Assembly (NCBI RefSeq): GCF_900187425.1
Contig: NZ_FYDJ01000003.1
Coordinates: 460,987-524,986, forward strand
Origin: Pseudomonas sp. Irchel s3h14
GTDB taxonomy: Bacteria; Pseudomonadota; Gammaproteobacteria; Pseudomonadales; Pseudomonadaceae
Direction of reading: 5' to 3'
Length of the DNA stretch: 64,000 nucleotides
Shown here: positions 48,212 to 56,918 of the stretch, piece by piece
Layout of the letters: each line of letters opens with the position of its first letter
Numbering within the stretch: position 1 is the first letter of the stretch
Made by a program: the position numbers and the translations under genes
The notes under the pieces: generated by a model
What the model was told of the DNA's origin: nothing
Seen by the model: the letters and a program-made list of their open reading frames with translations, nothing else
Databases searched by the model: none

Positions 48212-48285
48212 TGTAGGAGCGAAGCTTGCTCGCGAAGCTTTTGGCGCCAGTGATGACGCCTTCGCGAGCAAGCTTCGCTCCTACA
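48212..48285. repeat. REP doublet (TGTAGGAGC family)
   Basis: TGTAGGAGCGAAGCTTGCTC and its inverse at 48259-48285, nearly perfect arms, between dapD and csdA. Confidence 0.92.
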
Positions 48286-48334
48286 AGGTCAAGGTCAGGC
48301 GTACATCCGCCCATGTTTACCAGGGCCGAACAAC

Positions 48335-49540
48335 ATGATGATTCCCTCTCCCTGGCGCGCCGATTTTCCGGCCATCGCCGCATTGCAACGGCAAGACCAG
48401 ACGTATCTGGACAACGCCGCCACCACGCAAAAACCTCAAGCCCTGCTGGATGCCCTGGCGCACTACTACGCCAACGGCGCGGCGAACGTGCATCGGGCGC
48501 AACACTTGCCCGGCGCCCACGCCACCCAGGCGTTCGAGGCCAGCCGCAGCAAAGTCGCCCACTGGCTCAATGCCGGCGATTGCGGGCAGATCATCTTTAC
48601 CCACGGCGCAACGTCTGCGCTGAACCTCCTGGCTTACGGCCTGGAACATCTATTCAATCCGGGCGATGAAGTTGTCATCAGCGCCCTGGAGCATCACGCC
48701 AACCTGTTGCCATGGCAGCAACTGGCCCATCGTTGCGACCTGAAGCTGGTGATCCTGCCACTGGACGCCGACGGTTTGATTGACCTTGATGCTGCCGCGC
48801 AGCTCATCGGTCCTCGAACCCGCTTGCTGGCGGTCAGTCAGCTGTCCAACGTACTCGGCGCCTGGCAGCCGTTGCCCGCCCTCTTGACGATGGCCAAGGC
48901 GCATAACGCGCTGACCGTGGTCGATGGCGCCCAAGGCGTGGTTCATGGCCGGCACGACGTGCAGGCGCTGGGCTGCGACTTCTATGTGTTTTCCAGCCAC
49001 AAGCTCTACGGCCCCGATGGTCTGGGCGTGCTGTTCGGTCGCAATGAAGCGCTTGAGCAACTGCGCCACTGGCAATTCGGCGGCGAAATGGTGCTGGATG
49101 CGGATTACCACAGCGCACGGTTCCGCCCGGCGCCACTGGGTTTCGAGGCGGGTACGCCGCCGATTGCCGGTGTGATTGGTTTGGGGGCGACGCTGGATTA
49201 TCTGGCGGGGCTCGATCAGGACGCGGTTTGCGCCCATGAAGCAGCGCTGCATGACTATTTGCTCAAAGGCCTTGAAGCACGGAACGGCATTCGGCTGTTG
49301 GGCAAGCCGCAACTGGCGCTGGCCAGTTTTGTCGTCGAGGGTGTGCATAACTCTGATTTGGCGCATTTGCTGACCGAACAGGGGATCGCGGTGCGCGCCG
49401 GTCATCACTGCGCCATGCCGTTGCTCAAGCGTTTTGAGCTGGCTGGGGCCATCCGGGTGTCGTTGGCGCTGTACAACGATTCCGAAGATTTGGAACGGTT
49501 CTTTGAAGCGCTGGATCAGGCGCTGGAGCTGTTGCGATGA
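48335..49540 (+). CDS. csdA: Cysteine desulfurase CsdA (SufS-like)
   Basis: PLP enzyme that takes sulfur from cysteine. 401 residues: YLDNAATTQKPQALLDAL, the PLP lysine in FSSHKLYGPDGLGVLFG, and the persulfide cysteine in RAGHHCAMPLL. Start at the ATGATG pair at 48335. Followed with a 4-base overlap by the SufE-like csdE, its sulfur acceptor. Confidence 0.94.
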   Translation: MMIPSPWRADFPAIAALQRQDQTYLDNAATTQKPQALLDALAHYYANGAANVHRAQHLPGAHATQAFEASRSKVAHWLNAGDCGQIIFTHGATSALNLLAYGLEHLFNPGDEVVISALEHHANLLPWQQLAHRCDLKLVILPLDADGLIDLDAAAQLIGPRTRLLAVSQLSNVLGAWQPLPALLTMAKAHNALTVVDGAQGVVHGRHDVQALGCDFYVFSSHKLYGPDGLGVLFGRNEALEQLRHWQFGGEMVLDADYHSARFRPAPLGFEAGTPPIAGVIGLGATLDYLAGLDQDAVCAHEAALHDYLLKGLEARNGIRLLGKPQLALASFVVEGVHNSDLAHLLTEQGIAVRAGHHCAMPLLKRFELAGAIRVSLALYNDSEDLERFFEALDQALELLR

Positions 49541-49941
49541 ACTTGCCTGCCGATGCCGCTACGGCGCTGGAGACTTTTCAGAAGGCTGCCGGTTGGGAAC
49601 AACGGGCGCGGCTGTTGATGCAATGGGGCGACCGTCTGCCCGCTTTGAGCGATGTGGATAAAGTCGACGCCAACCGCGTGCATGGCTGTGAAAGCCAGGT
49701 GTGGTTGGTGGGTGCGTTAGAGGATGGTCACTGGCAGTTTGCCGCGAGCAGCGATGCACGGTTGATTCGCGGGTTGGTGGCGTTGCTGCTGTCGCGGGTT
49801 AACGGGTTGTCAGCGGTTGAGTTGCAGCAGGTGGATTTGCCGGAGTGGTTTGATCAGCTTGGACTGAGTCGTCAGCTCTCCCCGTCGCGCAGCAATGGCC
49901 TCAACGCCGTGTTACAGCGAATGAATGAGTTGGCTGGTTAA
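49537..49941 (+). CDS. csdE: SufE-like sulfur acceptor CsdE
   Basis: 134 residues. Accepts sulfur from CsdA on the cysteine in NRVHGCESQVWL. The ATG overlaps the csdA stop by 4 bases, so the two are translated together. With TcdA next door it fits the CsdA-CsdE-CsdL(TcdA) set. Confidence 0.93.
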   Translation: MNLPADAATALETFQKAAGWEQRARLLMQWGDRLPALSDVDKVDANRVHGCESQVWLVGALEDGHWQFAASSDARLIRGLVALLLSRVNGLSAVELQQVDLPEWFDQLGLSRQLSPSRSNGLNAVLQRMNELAG

Positions 49942-49942
49942 C

Positions 49943-50055
49943 CGCCTTCGCGAGCAAGCCCGCTCCCACATTTGATTTGAGGTGCACCTGGATTTTGCAT
50001 CCGACGCAGATCAAATGTGGGAGCGGCGGTGCGACGATTCGACTTGCTCGCGAAG
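49943..50055. repeat. Chimeric REP doublet
   Basis: The left arm (49943-49970) is the common form, the inverse of TGTGGGAGCGGGCTTGCTCG. The right arm (50016-50055) has the longer form with GGCGGTGCGACGATTCGAC inserted before TTGCTCGCGAAGG, otherwise seen in both arms at 59430-59549. Between csdE and tcdA, which converge. Confidence 0.85.
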
Positions 50056-50072
50056 GGGCCATCTGCAGCCCC

Positions 50073-50885
50073 CTAAACCTCAGGTTTAACCCGATCCGCG
50101 GGACGCCGCACTCCGGCAACAATCTTATCCACAGCCTTGGTCGCCGCGACCATGCCAAACGTCGCCGTCACCATCATCACCGCACCAAACCCTCCGGCGC
50201 AGTCGAGCTTCACACCGTCACCGACAAAACTCTTCTGCAAGCAAATGCTGCCATCCGGTTTCGGGTAGCGCAGTTGTTCGGTGGAAAACACGCACGGCAC
50301 GCTGTAATGACGGGTCACGGTGCGTGAGAAGTTGTAATCCCGGCGCAAGGTCGAGCGCACTTTCGAAGCCAGCGGATCATTGAAGGTCCGGTTCAAATCG
50401 CACACTTGAATCAACGTCGGATCAATCTGCCCGCCCGCACCGCCGGTGGTGATGATCTGAATCTTGCGGCGCTTGCACCAGGCAATCAGCGCCGCCTTGG
50501 CATTCACGCTGTCGATGCAATCAATGACGCAGTCGATGTTCGGCGTGATGTATTCGGCCATGGTCTCGCGGGTGACGAAATCCGCCACCGCGTGCACGGT
50601 GCAGTCCGGGTTGATCCCGCGCAGGCGCTCGGCCATCACGTCAACCTTGGGTTTGCCGACGGTGCTGTCCAGCGCGTGCAACTGACGGTTGGCGTTGCTG
50701 ACGCAGACGTCGTCCAGGTCGAACAGCGAAATCTCGCCCACGCCACAACGGGCGACGGCTTCCGCCGCCCAGGAACCGACGCCACCAACGCCGACGATCG
50801 CCACGTGGGCCGCGCGCAAGCGCTCCAGGCCGTCGATGCCATACAAACGGGCGATGCCTGCAAACCGCGGATCTTCTGTACTCAT
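50073..50885 (-). CDS. tcdA: tRNA cyclic N6-threonylcarbamoyladenosine(37) synthase TcdA
   Basis: ThiF/E1-like enzyme (CsdL) that dehydrates t6A37 to cyclic ct6A with ATP. 270 residues from the ATG at 50885, which has GGGG at good spacing; an ATG six bases earlier is too close to it. Nucleotide-binding GVGGVGSWAAEAVARCGVG; FDLDDVCVSNANRQ and VIDCIDSVNAKAAL are typical. Convergent with csdA-csdE, its known helpers. The 288 bases up to ndvB hold only promoters. Confidence 0.94.
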   Translation of the reverse strand: MSTEDPRFAGIARLYGIDGLERLRAAHVAIVGVGGVGSWAAEAVARCGVGEISLFDLDDVCVSNANRQLHALDSTVGKPKVDVMAERLRGINPDCTVHAVADFVTRETMAEYITPNIDCVIDCIDSVNAKAALIAWCKRRKIQIITTGGAGGQIDPTLIQVCDLNRTFNDPLASKVRSTLRRDYNFSRTVTRHYSVPCVFSTEQLRYPKPDGSICLQKSFVGDGVKLDCAGGFGAVMMVTATFGMVAATKAVDKIVAGVRRPADRVKPEV

Positions 50886-51173
50886 GACCATTACCCCAAA
50901 AACCGGCGCGCATTATAGGGCCGTCAGCGGCCAAGAGCATCTTTGGGCTATGAACGGGCGTCTTGACCTATTTAATCAGCCTACACAGAACCAAGATTTA
51001 ACCTACAAGGTCCAACGAAAGAACTTAAACCGAGTTGGATTGCCCAACGTCCGGCATTTCCCTGTCCGCTGTACGGTCAGTGAACGCCCGGTGTAGGATG
51101 CGCGCCCCCAGCCTCTTGGCAATCGGCCGCCGACCGTTCCTTCGTTCAGCAGCCCCTGGAACCTGAAAAAGCT

Positions 51174-53765
51174 ATGTCATCGCGTAAATTTGGACTCAAC
51201 CTGGTCGTGGTGCTCGCCATCGCAGCCTTGTTTACCGGCTTCTGGGCGCTGATCAATCGCCCGGTCACCGCCCCCAACTGGCCTGAACAGATCTCCGGCT
51301 TTTCGTACTCGCCGTTCCAGCAAGGGCAGTACCCACAAAAAGAGCAATATCCGACCGACGATGAAATGCGTCGCGATCTGGAGATCATGAGCAAGCTGAC
51401 GGACAACATCCGTACTTACTCGGTCGATGCCAGCTTGGGGGATATTCCCAAGCTCGCCGAAGAATTCGGTTTGCGCGTGACGCTGGGTATCTGGATCAGC
51501 CCGGATCTTGCGCGCAACGAGCGTGAAATCCTGCGCGCCATTGACCTGGCCAATACCTCCCGCAGCGTGGTTCGCGTGGTGGTGGGCAACGAGGCGATCT
51601 TCCGTAAGGAAATTACCGCCGCCGAACTGAGCGTGATCCTTGATCGCGTCCGCGCGGCAGTGAAAGTACCGGTGACGACCTCCGAGCAATGGCACATCTG
51701 GAAAGAAAACCCGAGCCTGGCCAAGCACGTCGACCTGATCGCCGCCCACGTCCTGCCGTACTGGGAACATGTTCCGATGGAGCAGTCCGGGCAGTTCGTA
51801 CTCGACCGCGCCCGGGACCTGAAAAAGATGTTCCCGAAAAAACCGCTGCTGCTGTCGGAAGTCGGCTGGCCGAGCAACGGCCGTATGCGCGGTGGCGCCG
51901 ACGCGTCGCCGGCAGACCAGGCAATTTATCTGCGGACCTTGGTCAACAAGCTCAATCGCCAGGGCTTCAACTACTTCGTGATCGAAGCCTTTGACCAACC
52001 GTGGAAGGCCAGTGACGAAGGTTCCGTGGGCGCTTACTGGGGCGTTTTCAACGCCGCGCGCCAGCAGAAATTCAACTTTGAAGGCCCGGTCGTCGCGATC
52101 CCGCAATGGCGCGTGCTGGCCATCGGTTCGGTGGTATTGGCTCTGCTGTCCCTGACCCTGCTGATGATCGACGGCTCGGCCCTGCGCCAACGTGGCCGCA
52201 CCTTCCTGACCTTCATCGCATTCCTCTGTGGTTCGGTGCTGGTGTGGATCGGTTACGACTACAGTCAGCAATACAGCACCTGGTTCAGCCTGACGGTGGG
52301 CTTCTTACTCGCGCTCGGCGCACTCGGGGTGTTTATCGTGCTGCTGACCGAGGCGCATGAACTGGCCGAAGCGGTCTGGACTCACAAGCGTCGACGTGAA
52401 TTCCTGCCAGTGGTCGGCGATTCGGACTACCGACCGAAAGTCTCGATTCACGTGCCTTGCTACAACGAGCCGCCGGAGATGGTCAAACAGACCCTCAACG
52501 CCCTGGCCAATCTCGATTATCCGGACTTCGAAGTCCTGATCATCGACAACAACACCAAGGACCCGGCGGTCTGGGAGCCGGTGCGCGACTATTGCGAAAC
52601 CCTCGGCCCGCGCTTCAAGTTCTTCCACGTTGCACCACTGGCCGGCTTCAAGGGTGGCGCGCTGAATTACCTGATTCCGCACACCGCCAAGGATGCCGAA
52701 GTGATTGCGGTGATCGACTCGGACTACTGCGTCGACCCGAACTGGCTCAAGCACATGGTGCCGCACTTCGCCGATCCGAAAATCGCCGTGGTGCAGTCGC
52801 CACAGGATTACCGCGACCAGAACGAAAGCACCTTCAAGAAGCTCTGCTACGCGGAATACAAAGGTTTCTTCCACATCGGCATGGTTACCCGTAACGACCG
52901 TGACGCGATCATCCAGCACGGCACCATGACCATGACCCGGCGCTCGGTGCTCGAGGAACTGGGCTGGGCTGACTGGTGCATCTGTGAAGACGCCGAGTTG
53001 GGTCTGCGCGTGTTCGAGAAAGGCTTGTCAGCGGCGTATTACCACACCAGCTACGGCAAAGGCCTGATGCCCGATACCTTTATCGACTTCAAGAAACAGC
53101 GTTTCCGCTGGGCTTACGGTGCGATTCAGATCATCAAGCGTCACACCGCCAGTTTGCTGCGCGGCAAGGACACCGAGCTGACCCGTGGCCAGCGTTACCA
53201 CTTCCTCGCGGGCTGGTTACCGTGGGTGGCGGATGGCATGAACATCTTCTTCACCGTTGGCGCGTTGTTGTGGTCGGCGGCGATGATCATCGTGCCGCAG
53301 CGGGTCGATCCACCGTTGCTGATTTTCGCAATCCCGCCATTGGCGCTGTTCGTGTTCAAGGTTGGCAAGATCATCTTCCTGTACCGCCGTGCGGTCGGGG
53401 TCAACCTGAAGGACGCTTTCTGCGCGGCATTGGCAGGGCTGGCGTTGTCGCACACCATCGCCAAAGCGGTGCTGTACGGCTTCTTCACCAGCAGCATTCC
53501 GTTCTTCCGCACCCCGAAAAACGCCGATAACCACGGCTTCTGGGTGGCGATTTCGGAAGCTCGCGAAGAAATGTTCATCATGCTGCTGTTGTGGAGCGCG
53601 GCGCTGGGGATTTTCCTGGTGAACGGCCTGCCGAGCAACGACATGCGCTTCTGGGTGACGATGTTGCTTGTGCAATCATTGCCATACCTGGCGGCGCTGA
53701 TCATGGCGTTCCTGTCTTCGCTGCCGAAACCTTCGGTCGAGGCCGAACCGGCACCGGCGGTCTAA
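51174..53765 (+). CDS. ndvB: Glucan synthase NdvB (GH17-like domain fused to GT2 glycosyltransferase)
   Basis: 863 residues. After a membrane helix at the N-terminus, residues ~35-310 form a periplasmic GH17-type beta-glucanase/transglucosylase domain (VRVVVGNEAIFR, LLLSEVGWPSNG). Membrane helices follow at ~320-400, then a GT2 domain (VSIHVPCYNEPPEMVKQTL, the DxD in VIDSDYCVDP, and QRFRW) and a C-terminal membrane bundle. P. aeruginosa NdvB, next to dapE as here, makes cyclic beta-(1,3) glucans of the periplasm linked to biofilm antibiotic tolerance. Plus strand, own terminator. Confidence 0.9.
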   Translation: MSSRKFGLNLVVVLAIAALFTGFWALINRPVTAPNWPEQISGFSYSPFQQGQYPQKEQYPTDDEMRRDLEIMSKLTDNIRTYSVDASLGDIPKLAEEFGLRVTLGIWISPDLARNEREILRAIDLANTSRSVVRVVVGNEAIFRKEITAAELSVILDRVRAAVKVPVTTSEQWHIWKENPSLAKHVDLIAAHVLPYWEHVPMEQSGQFVLDRARDLKKMFPKKPLLLSEVGWPSNGRMRGGADASPADQAIYLRTLVNKLNRQGFNYFVIEAFDQPWKASDEGSVGAYWGVFNAARQQKFNFEGPVVAIPQWRVLAIGSVVLALLSLTLLMIDGSALRQRGRTFLTFIAFLCGSVLVWIGYDYSQQYSTWFSLTVGFLLALGALGVFIVLLTEAHELAEAVWTHKRRREFLPVVGDSDYRPKVSIHVPCYNEPPEMVKQTLNALANLDYPDFEVLIIDNNTKDPAVWEPVRDYCETLGPRFKFFHVAPLAGFKGGALNYLIPHTAKDAEVIAVIDSDYCVDPNWLKHMVPHFADPKIAVVQSPQDYRDQNESTFKKLCYAEYKGFFHIGMVTRNDRDAIIQHGTMTMTRRSVLEELGWADWCICEDAELGLRVFEKGLSAAYYHTSYGKGLMPDTFIDFKKQRFRWAYGAIQIIKRHTASLLRGKDTELTRGQRYHFLAGWLPWVADGMNIFFTVGALLWSAAMIIVPQRVDPPLLIFAIPPLALFVFKVGKIIFLYRRAVGVNLKDAFCAALAGLALSHTIAKAVLYGFFTSSIPFFRTPKNADNHGFWVAISEAREEMFIMLLLWSAALGIFLVNGLPSNDMRFWVTMLLVQSLPYLAALIMAFLSSLPKPSVEAEPAPAV

Positions 53766-53782
53766 ATCGTTCCAGATGCACT

Positions 53783-53807
53783 AAACGGCGGCCAATGGCC
53801 GCCGTTT
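53783..53807 (+). terminator. Intrinsic terminator of ndvB
   Basis: AAACGGCGGCC-AAT-GGCCGCCGTTT followed by TGCTTT, 18 bases after the stop codon. Confidence 0.85.
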
Positions 53808-53876
53808 TGCTTTAAGATAACCGCCATTTTGCAGGGCTTGGCGTGATATACGGTCTTTCTGACCGTACTCAAAACC

Positions 53877-53966
53877 TGTGGGAGCGGGCTTGCTCGCGAA
53901 TGCGGTGTAACAATCAACTTTTATGCTGACTGACACACCGCATTCGCGAGCAAGCCCGCTCCCACA
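53877..53966. repeat. REP doublet (GCGGGCTTGCTCGC family)
   Basis: TGTGGGAGCGGGCTTGCTCG with its perfect inverse; the arms extend to about 32 bases (into ATGCGGTGT / ACACCGCAT). Between ndvB and dapE. Confidence 0.92.
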
Positions 53967-54005
53967 TTTAGCCCGCGCCCATATTTTATGTTTTCGGAGT
54001 TTTCC

Positions 54006-55157
54006 ATGACGGCCCACGCCGACCTTTCGCCGACCCTTCAACTCGCCATCGACCTGATCCGCCGTCCGTCCGTGACGCCGGTCGACGCCGATTGCCAGAA
54101 GCAGATGATGCAGCGCCTGGGCGATGCCGGTTTTGCGCTTGAGCCAATGCGCATCGAAGATGTGGATAACTTCTGGGCGACCCACGGTAAACACGACGGT
54201 CCGGTACTGTGCTTCGCCGGCCACACCGACGTGGTGCCGACCGGCCCGGTGACCGCGTGGCAGATCGACCCGTTCAACGCGGTGATCGACGAACACGGCA
54301 TGCTCTGCGGCCGTGGCGCGGCGGACATGAAAGGCAGCCTCGCTTCCATGACCGTGGCGGCTGAGCGTTTCGTCACCGACTACCCGGATCACAAGGGCAA
54401 GGTCGCTTTCCTGATCACCAGCGACGAAGAAGGCCCGGCGCACCACGGCACCAAAGCCGTGATCGAACGCCTTGCCGCCCGTAAGGAGCGTCTGGACTGG
54501 TGCATCGTCGGCGAACCGTCGAGCACCACCCTGGTGGGCGATGTGGTCAAGAACGGCCGTCGCGGCTCCCTCGGTGCCAAGCTGACCGTGCGCGGCGTGC
54601 AAGGTCACGTGGCGTATCCGCACCTGGCGAAGAACCCGATCCACCTCGCCGCCCCGGCGCTGGCCGAACTGGCCGCCGAGCACTGGGACCACGGCAACGA
54701 TTTCTTCCCGCCAACCAGCTTCCAGATCTCCAACGTGAACTCCGGCACTGGCGCGACCAACGTAATCCCGGGCGACCTGGTGGCGGTGTTCAACTTCCGC
54801 TTCTCCACCGAATCCACTGTGGAAGGCCTGCAAAAGCGCGTCGCTGACATCCTCGACAAGCATGGCCTGGACTGGCACATCGACTGGGCGCTGTCCGGTC
54901 TGCCGTTCCTCACCGAACCGGGTGCGTTGCTGGATGCTGTCGCGTCGAGCATCAAGGACATCACCGGTCGTGAAACCAAGGCGTCCACCAGCGGCGGCAC
55001 CTCCGACGGGCGCTTCATTGCGACCATGGGTACTCAGGTTGTTGAACTGGGCCCGGTCAACGCGACGATCCACCAGGTCAACGAGCGTGTGTTGGCTGCC
55101 GACCTCGACGTGCTGACCGAAATTTACTACCAGACCCTGATCAAGTTGCTCGCCTGA
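54006..55157 (+). CDS. dapE: Succinyl-diaminopimelate desuccinylase
   Basis: Di-zinc hydrolase giving LL-diaminopimelate. 383 residues from the ATG at 54006, with GGAG upstream. Metal ligands in [22 protein letters not shown] and the EE pair in [12 protein letters not shown]20 dimerisation domain in the middle. Completes dapD-dapC-dapE in this window. Its stop overlaps the rlmA start (TGATG). Confidence 0.96.
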   Translation: MTAHADLSPTLQLAIDLIRRPSVTPVDADCQKQMMQRLGDAGFALEPMRIEDVDNFWATHGKHDGPVLCFAGHTDVVPTGPVTAWQIDPFNAVIDEHGMLCGRGAADMKGSLASMTVAAERFVTDYPDHKGKVAFLITSDEEGPAHHGTKAVIERLAARKERLDWCIVGEPSSTTLVGDVVKNGRRGSLGAKLTVRGVQGHVAYPHLAKNPIHLAAPALAELAAEHWDHGNDFFPPTSFQISNVNSGTGATNVIPGDLVAVFNFRFSTESTVEGLQKRVADILDKHGLDWHIDWALSGLPFLTEPGALLDAVASSIKDITGRETKASTSGGTSDGRFIATMGTQVVELGPVNATIHQVNERVLAADLDVLTEIYYQTLIKLLA

Positions 55158-55966
55158 TGCTCGCCTGCCCGATCTGCAGCGAACCGCTGAATGCGGTGGA
55201 CAACGGCGTGGCCTGCCCCGCCGGGCATCGTTTCGACCGTGCGCGCCAGGGTTACCTGAACCTGTTGCCGGTGCAGCACAAGAACAGCCGCGACCCTGGG
55301 GATAACCTGGCGATGGTCGAAGCCCGACGCGACTTTTTGAACGCCGGCCATTACGCGCCGGTGGCCAAGCGTCTGGCGGAACTGGCCGCTCAGTACGCAC
55401 CGCAGCGCTGGCTGGACATCGGTTGTGGCGAGGGTTACTACACCGCGCAAATCGCCGAGGCTTTGCCGAACGCCGACGGTTACGCATTGGATATTTCCCG
55501 GGAAGCGGTCAAACGCGCCTGCAAACGCAACCCGCAGCTGACCTGGTTGATCGCCAGCATGGCGCGGGTGCCGTTGGCCTCTGGCAGCTGCCAGTTTCTC
55601 GCCAGCGTCTTCAGCCCGCTGGATTGGGAGGAAGCCAAGCGCCTGCTCAGCCCCGGTGGCGGTTTGATGAAAGTCGGGCCGACCAGTGGCCATCTGATGG
55701 AATTGCGCGAGCGTCTGTACGACGAAGTCCGTGAATACACCGATGACAAGCATCTGGCCCTGGTGCCGGAAGGCATGACGCTGCAGCACAGCGAAACCCT
55801 GGAGTTCAAACTGACGCTGGAAAAGGGTCAAGACCGTGCGAACCTGTTGGCCATGACGCCCCACGGCTGGCGCGCCAGTGCTGAACGCCGGGCGGCGGTC
55901 ATCGAACAGGTCGAGCCGTTCGAGGTCACTGTTTCAATGCGCTACGATTACTTCGTACTTCAATAA
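55157..55966 (+). CDS. rlmA: 23S rRNA (guanine-745-N1)-methyltransferase RlmA
   Basis: 269 residues. N-terminal zinc finger CPICSEPLNAVDNGVACPAGH, then ARQGYLNLLPVQHK and a SAM-binding domain with LDIGCGEGYYTAQIAE. Translationally coupled to dapE, as in P. aeruginosa. Confidence 0.93.
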   Translation: MLACPICSEPLNAVDNGVACPAGHRFDRARQGYLNLLPVQHKNSRDPGDNLAMVEARRDFLNAGHYAPVAKRLAELAAQYAPQRWLDIGCGEGYYTAQIAEALPNADGYALDISREAVKRACKRNPQLTWLIASMARVPLASGSCQFLASVFSPLDWEEAKRLLSPGGGLMKVGPTSGHLMELRERLYDEVREYTDDKHLALVPEGMTLQHSETLEFKLTLEKGQDRANLLAMTPHGWRASAERRAAVIEQVEPFEVTVSMRYDYFVLQ

Positions 55967-56049
55967 TTTTTAATTTTTTGGTCTTCGGCATTTGCCGTAG
56001 GCCGGCTAAATCCGCGAATGGATTTTTCAGACCCGCAGTGAGGACATCC

Positions 56050-56427
56050 ATGCGCCAACCCGATATCGAGATTTACCTGAAAGACGCCGACGTCGACTAC
56101 AAGGCCGTCGCGGCCTGGCTCGGCACTGCTTTGGGCCCATGCACCGACTGGGTCCAGAAAGGCCAGACCTACAAGTGCAAGGCCGGCAACGTGTCGGTCA
56201 CCTGGCTGCCGAAAGCCGTGGGCAAATGGAACAGCCTGTTCCTGGACAGCGACCAGACCCCGTGGGAAGACGACATCGCCTGCGCCCGCGCCGCGTTTGC
56301 CGCGCTGAACGTTGAAGTGCGTTGCGCACCGGGTAGCTGGGTCGAGGAAGAAGGTGAAGAGACAGCTGATCGCTGGATGCGCATCAGCGCTGATGGTGAA
56401 GAAGAAATCACCTGGAAAACCGTCTGA
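56050..56427 (+). CDS. Conserved protein of unknown function
   Basis: 125 residues from the ATG at 56050, preceded by GAGGA; the frame upstream to 55978 has no ribosome site. Small, acidic at the C-terminus (EEEGEETADRW), with no signal peptide or membrane helix. I recognise no named domain. It is kept next to rlmA and the cold-shock gene in Pseudomonas, so it is a genuine gene. Confidence 0.75.
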   Translation: MRQPDIEIYLKDADVDYKAVAAWLGTALGPCTDWVQKGQTYKCKAGNVSVTWLPKAVGKWNSLFLDSDQTPWEDDIACARAAFAALNVEVRCAPGSWVEEEGEETADRWMRISADGEEEITWKTV

Positions 56428-56433
56428 CACGCT

Positions 56434-56543
56434 GATCGTTCCCACGCTCCGCGTGGGAATGCCTCAACGGACGCTCTGCGTTCGGCTTGAAAGGGACGCG
56501 GAGCGTCCCGGGCTGCATTCCCACGCAGAGCGTGGGAACGATC
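56434..56543. repeat. REP-like doublet (GATCGTTCCCACGC family)
   Basis: GATCGTTCCCACGCTCCGCG at the left end and its inverse at 56524-56543, with inner GGACGCTCTGCGT / GACGCGGAGCGTCC palindromes. It separates the convergent conserved gene and the cold-shock gene. A second copy lies at 60698-60800. Confidence 0.88.
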
Positions 56544-56544
56544 T

Positions 56545-56754
56545 TTACAGGCCTACAACATCCTCAGCCTGCAAACCCTTCTCGCCGGTCACCACGCCGT
56601 ATTCAACCTGCTGACCTTCAGCCAACGAGCGGTGCCCTTCGCCGCGAATCGCGCGGTAATGCACGAACACGTCTACCCCGTCCTCGCGCTGAATGAAGCC
56701 GTAACCCTTGGCATCGTTGAACCACTTCACATTGCCGGTTTCGCGCGTAGCCAT
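56545..56754 (-). CDS. Cold-shock-domain protein (CspA family)
   Basis: 69 residues, a single OB-fold cold-shock domain: RNP1 KGYGFI and RNP2 VFVHY in [20 protein letters not shown]. Binds single-stranded RNA/DNA. AAGGGGGT precedes the ATG. The stop codon lies 1 base from the REP doublet. Confidence 0.95.
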   Translation of the reverse strand: MATRETGNVKWFNDAKGYGFIQREDGVDVFVHYRAIRGEGHRSLAEGQQVEYGVVTGEKGLQAEDVVGL

Positions 56755-56918
56755 GTCAGTACCCCCTTGTTTTTATTTTGAACGGCCGAGTATATGACAG
56801 CCGCCAAAACTCTCAACTCAAGTTTACTTAGCCGCTTTTTTGCCGATTTTCGGCGAATACGGCACACTATCGGCCGCCCGAGCAAACGCTCGGTTTTATT
56901 CACTCATGCAGATGCCGT

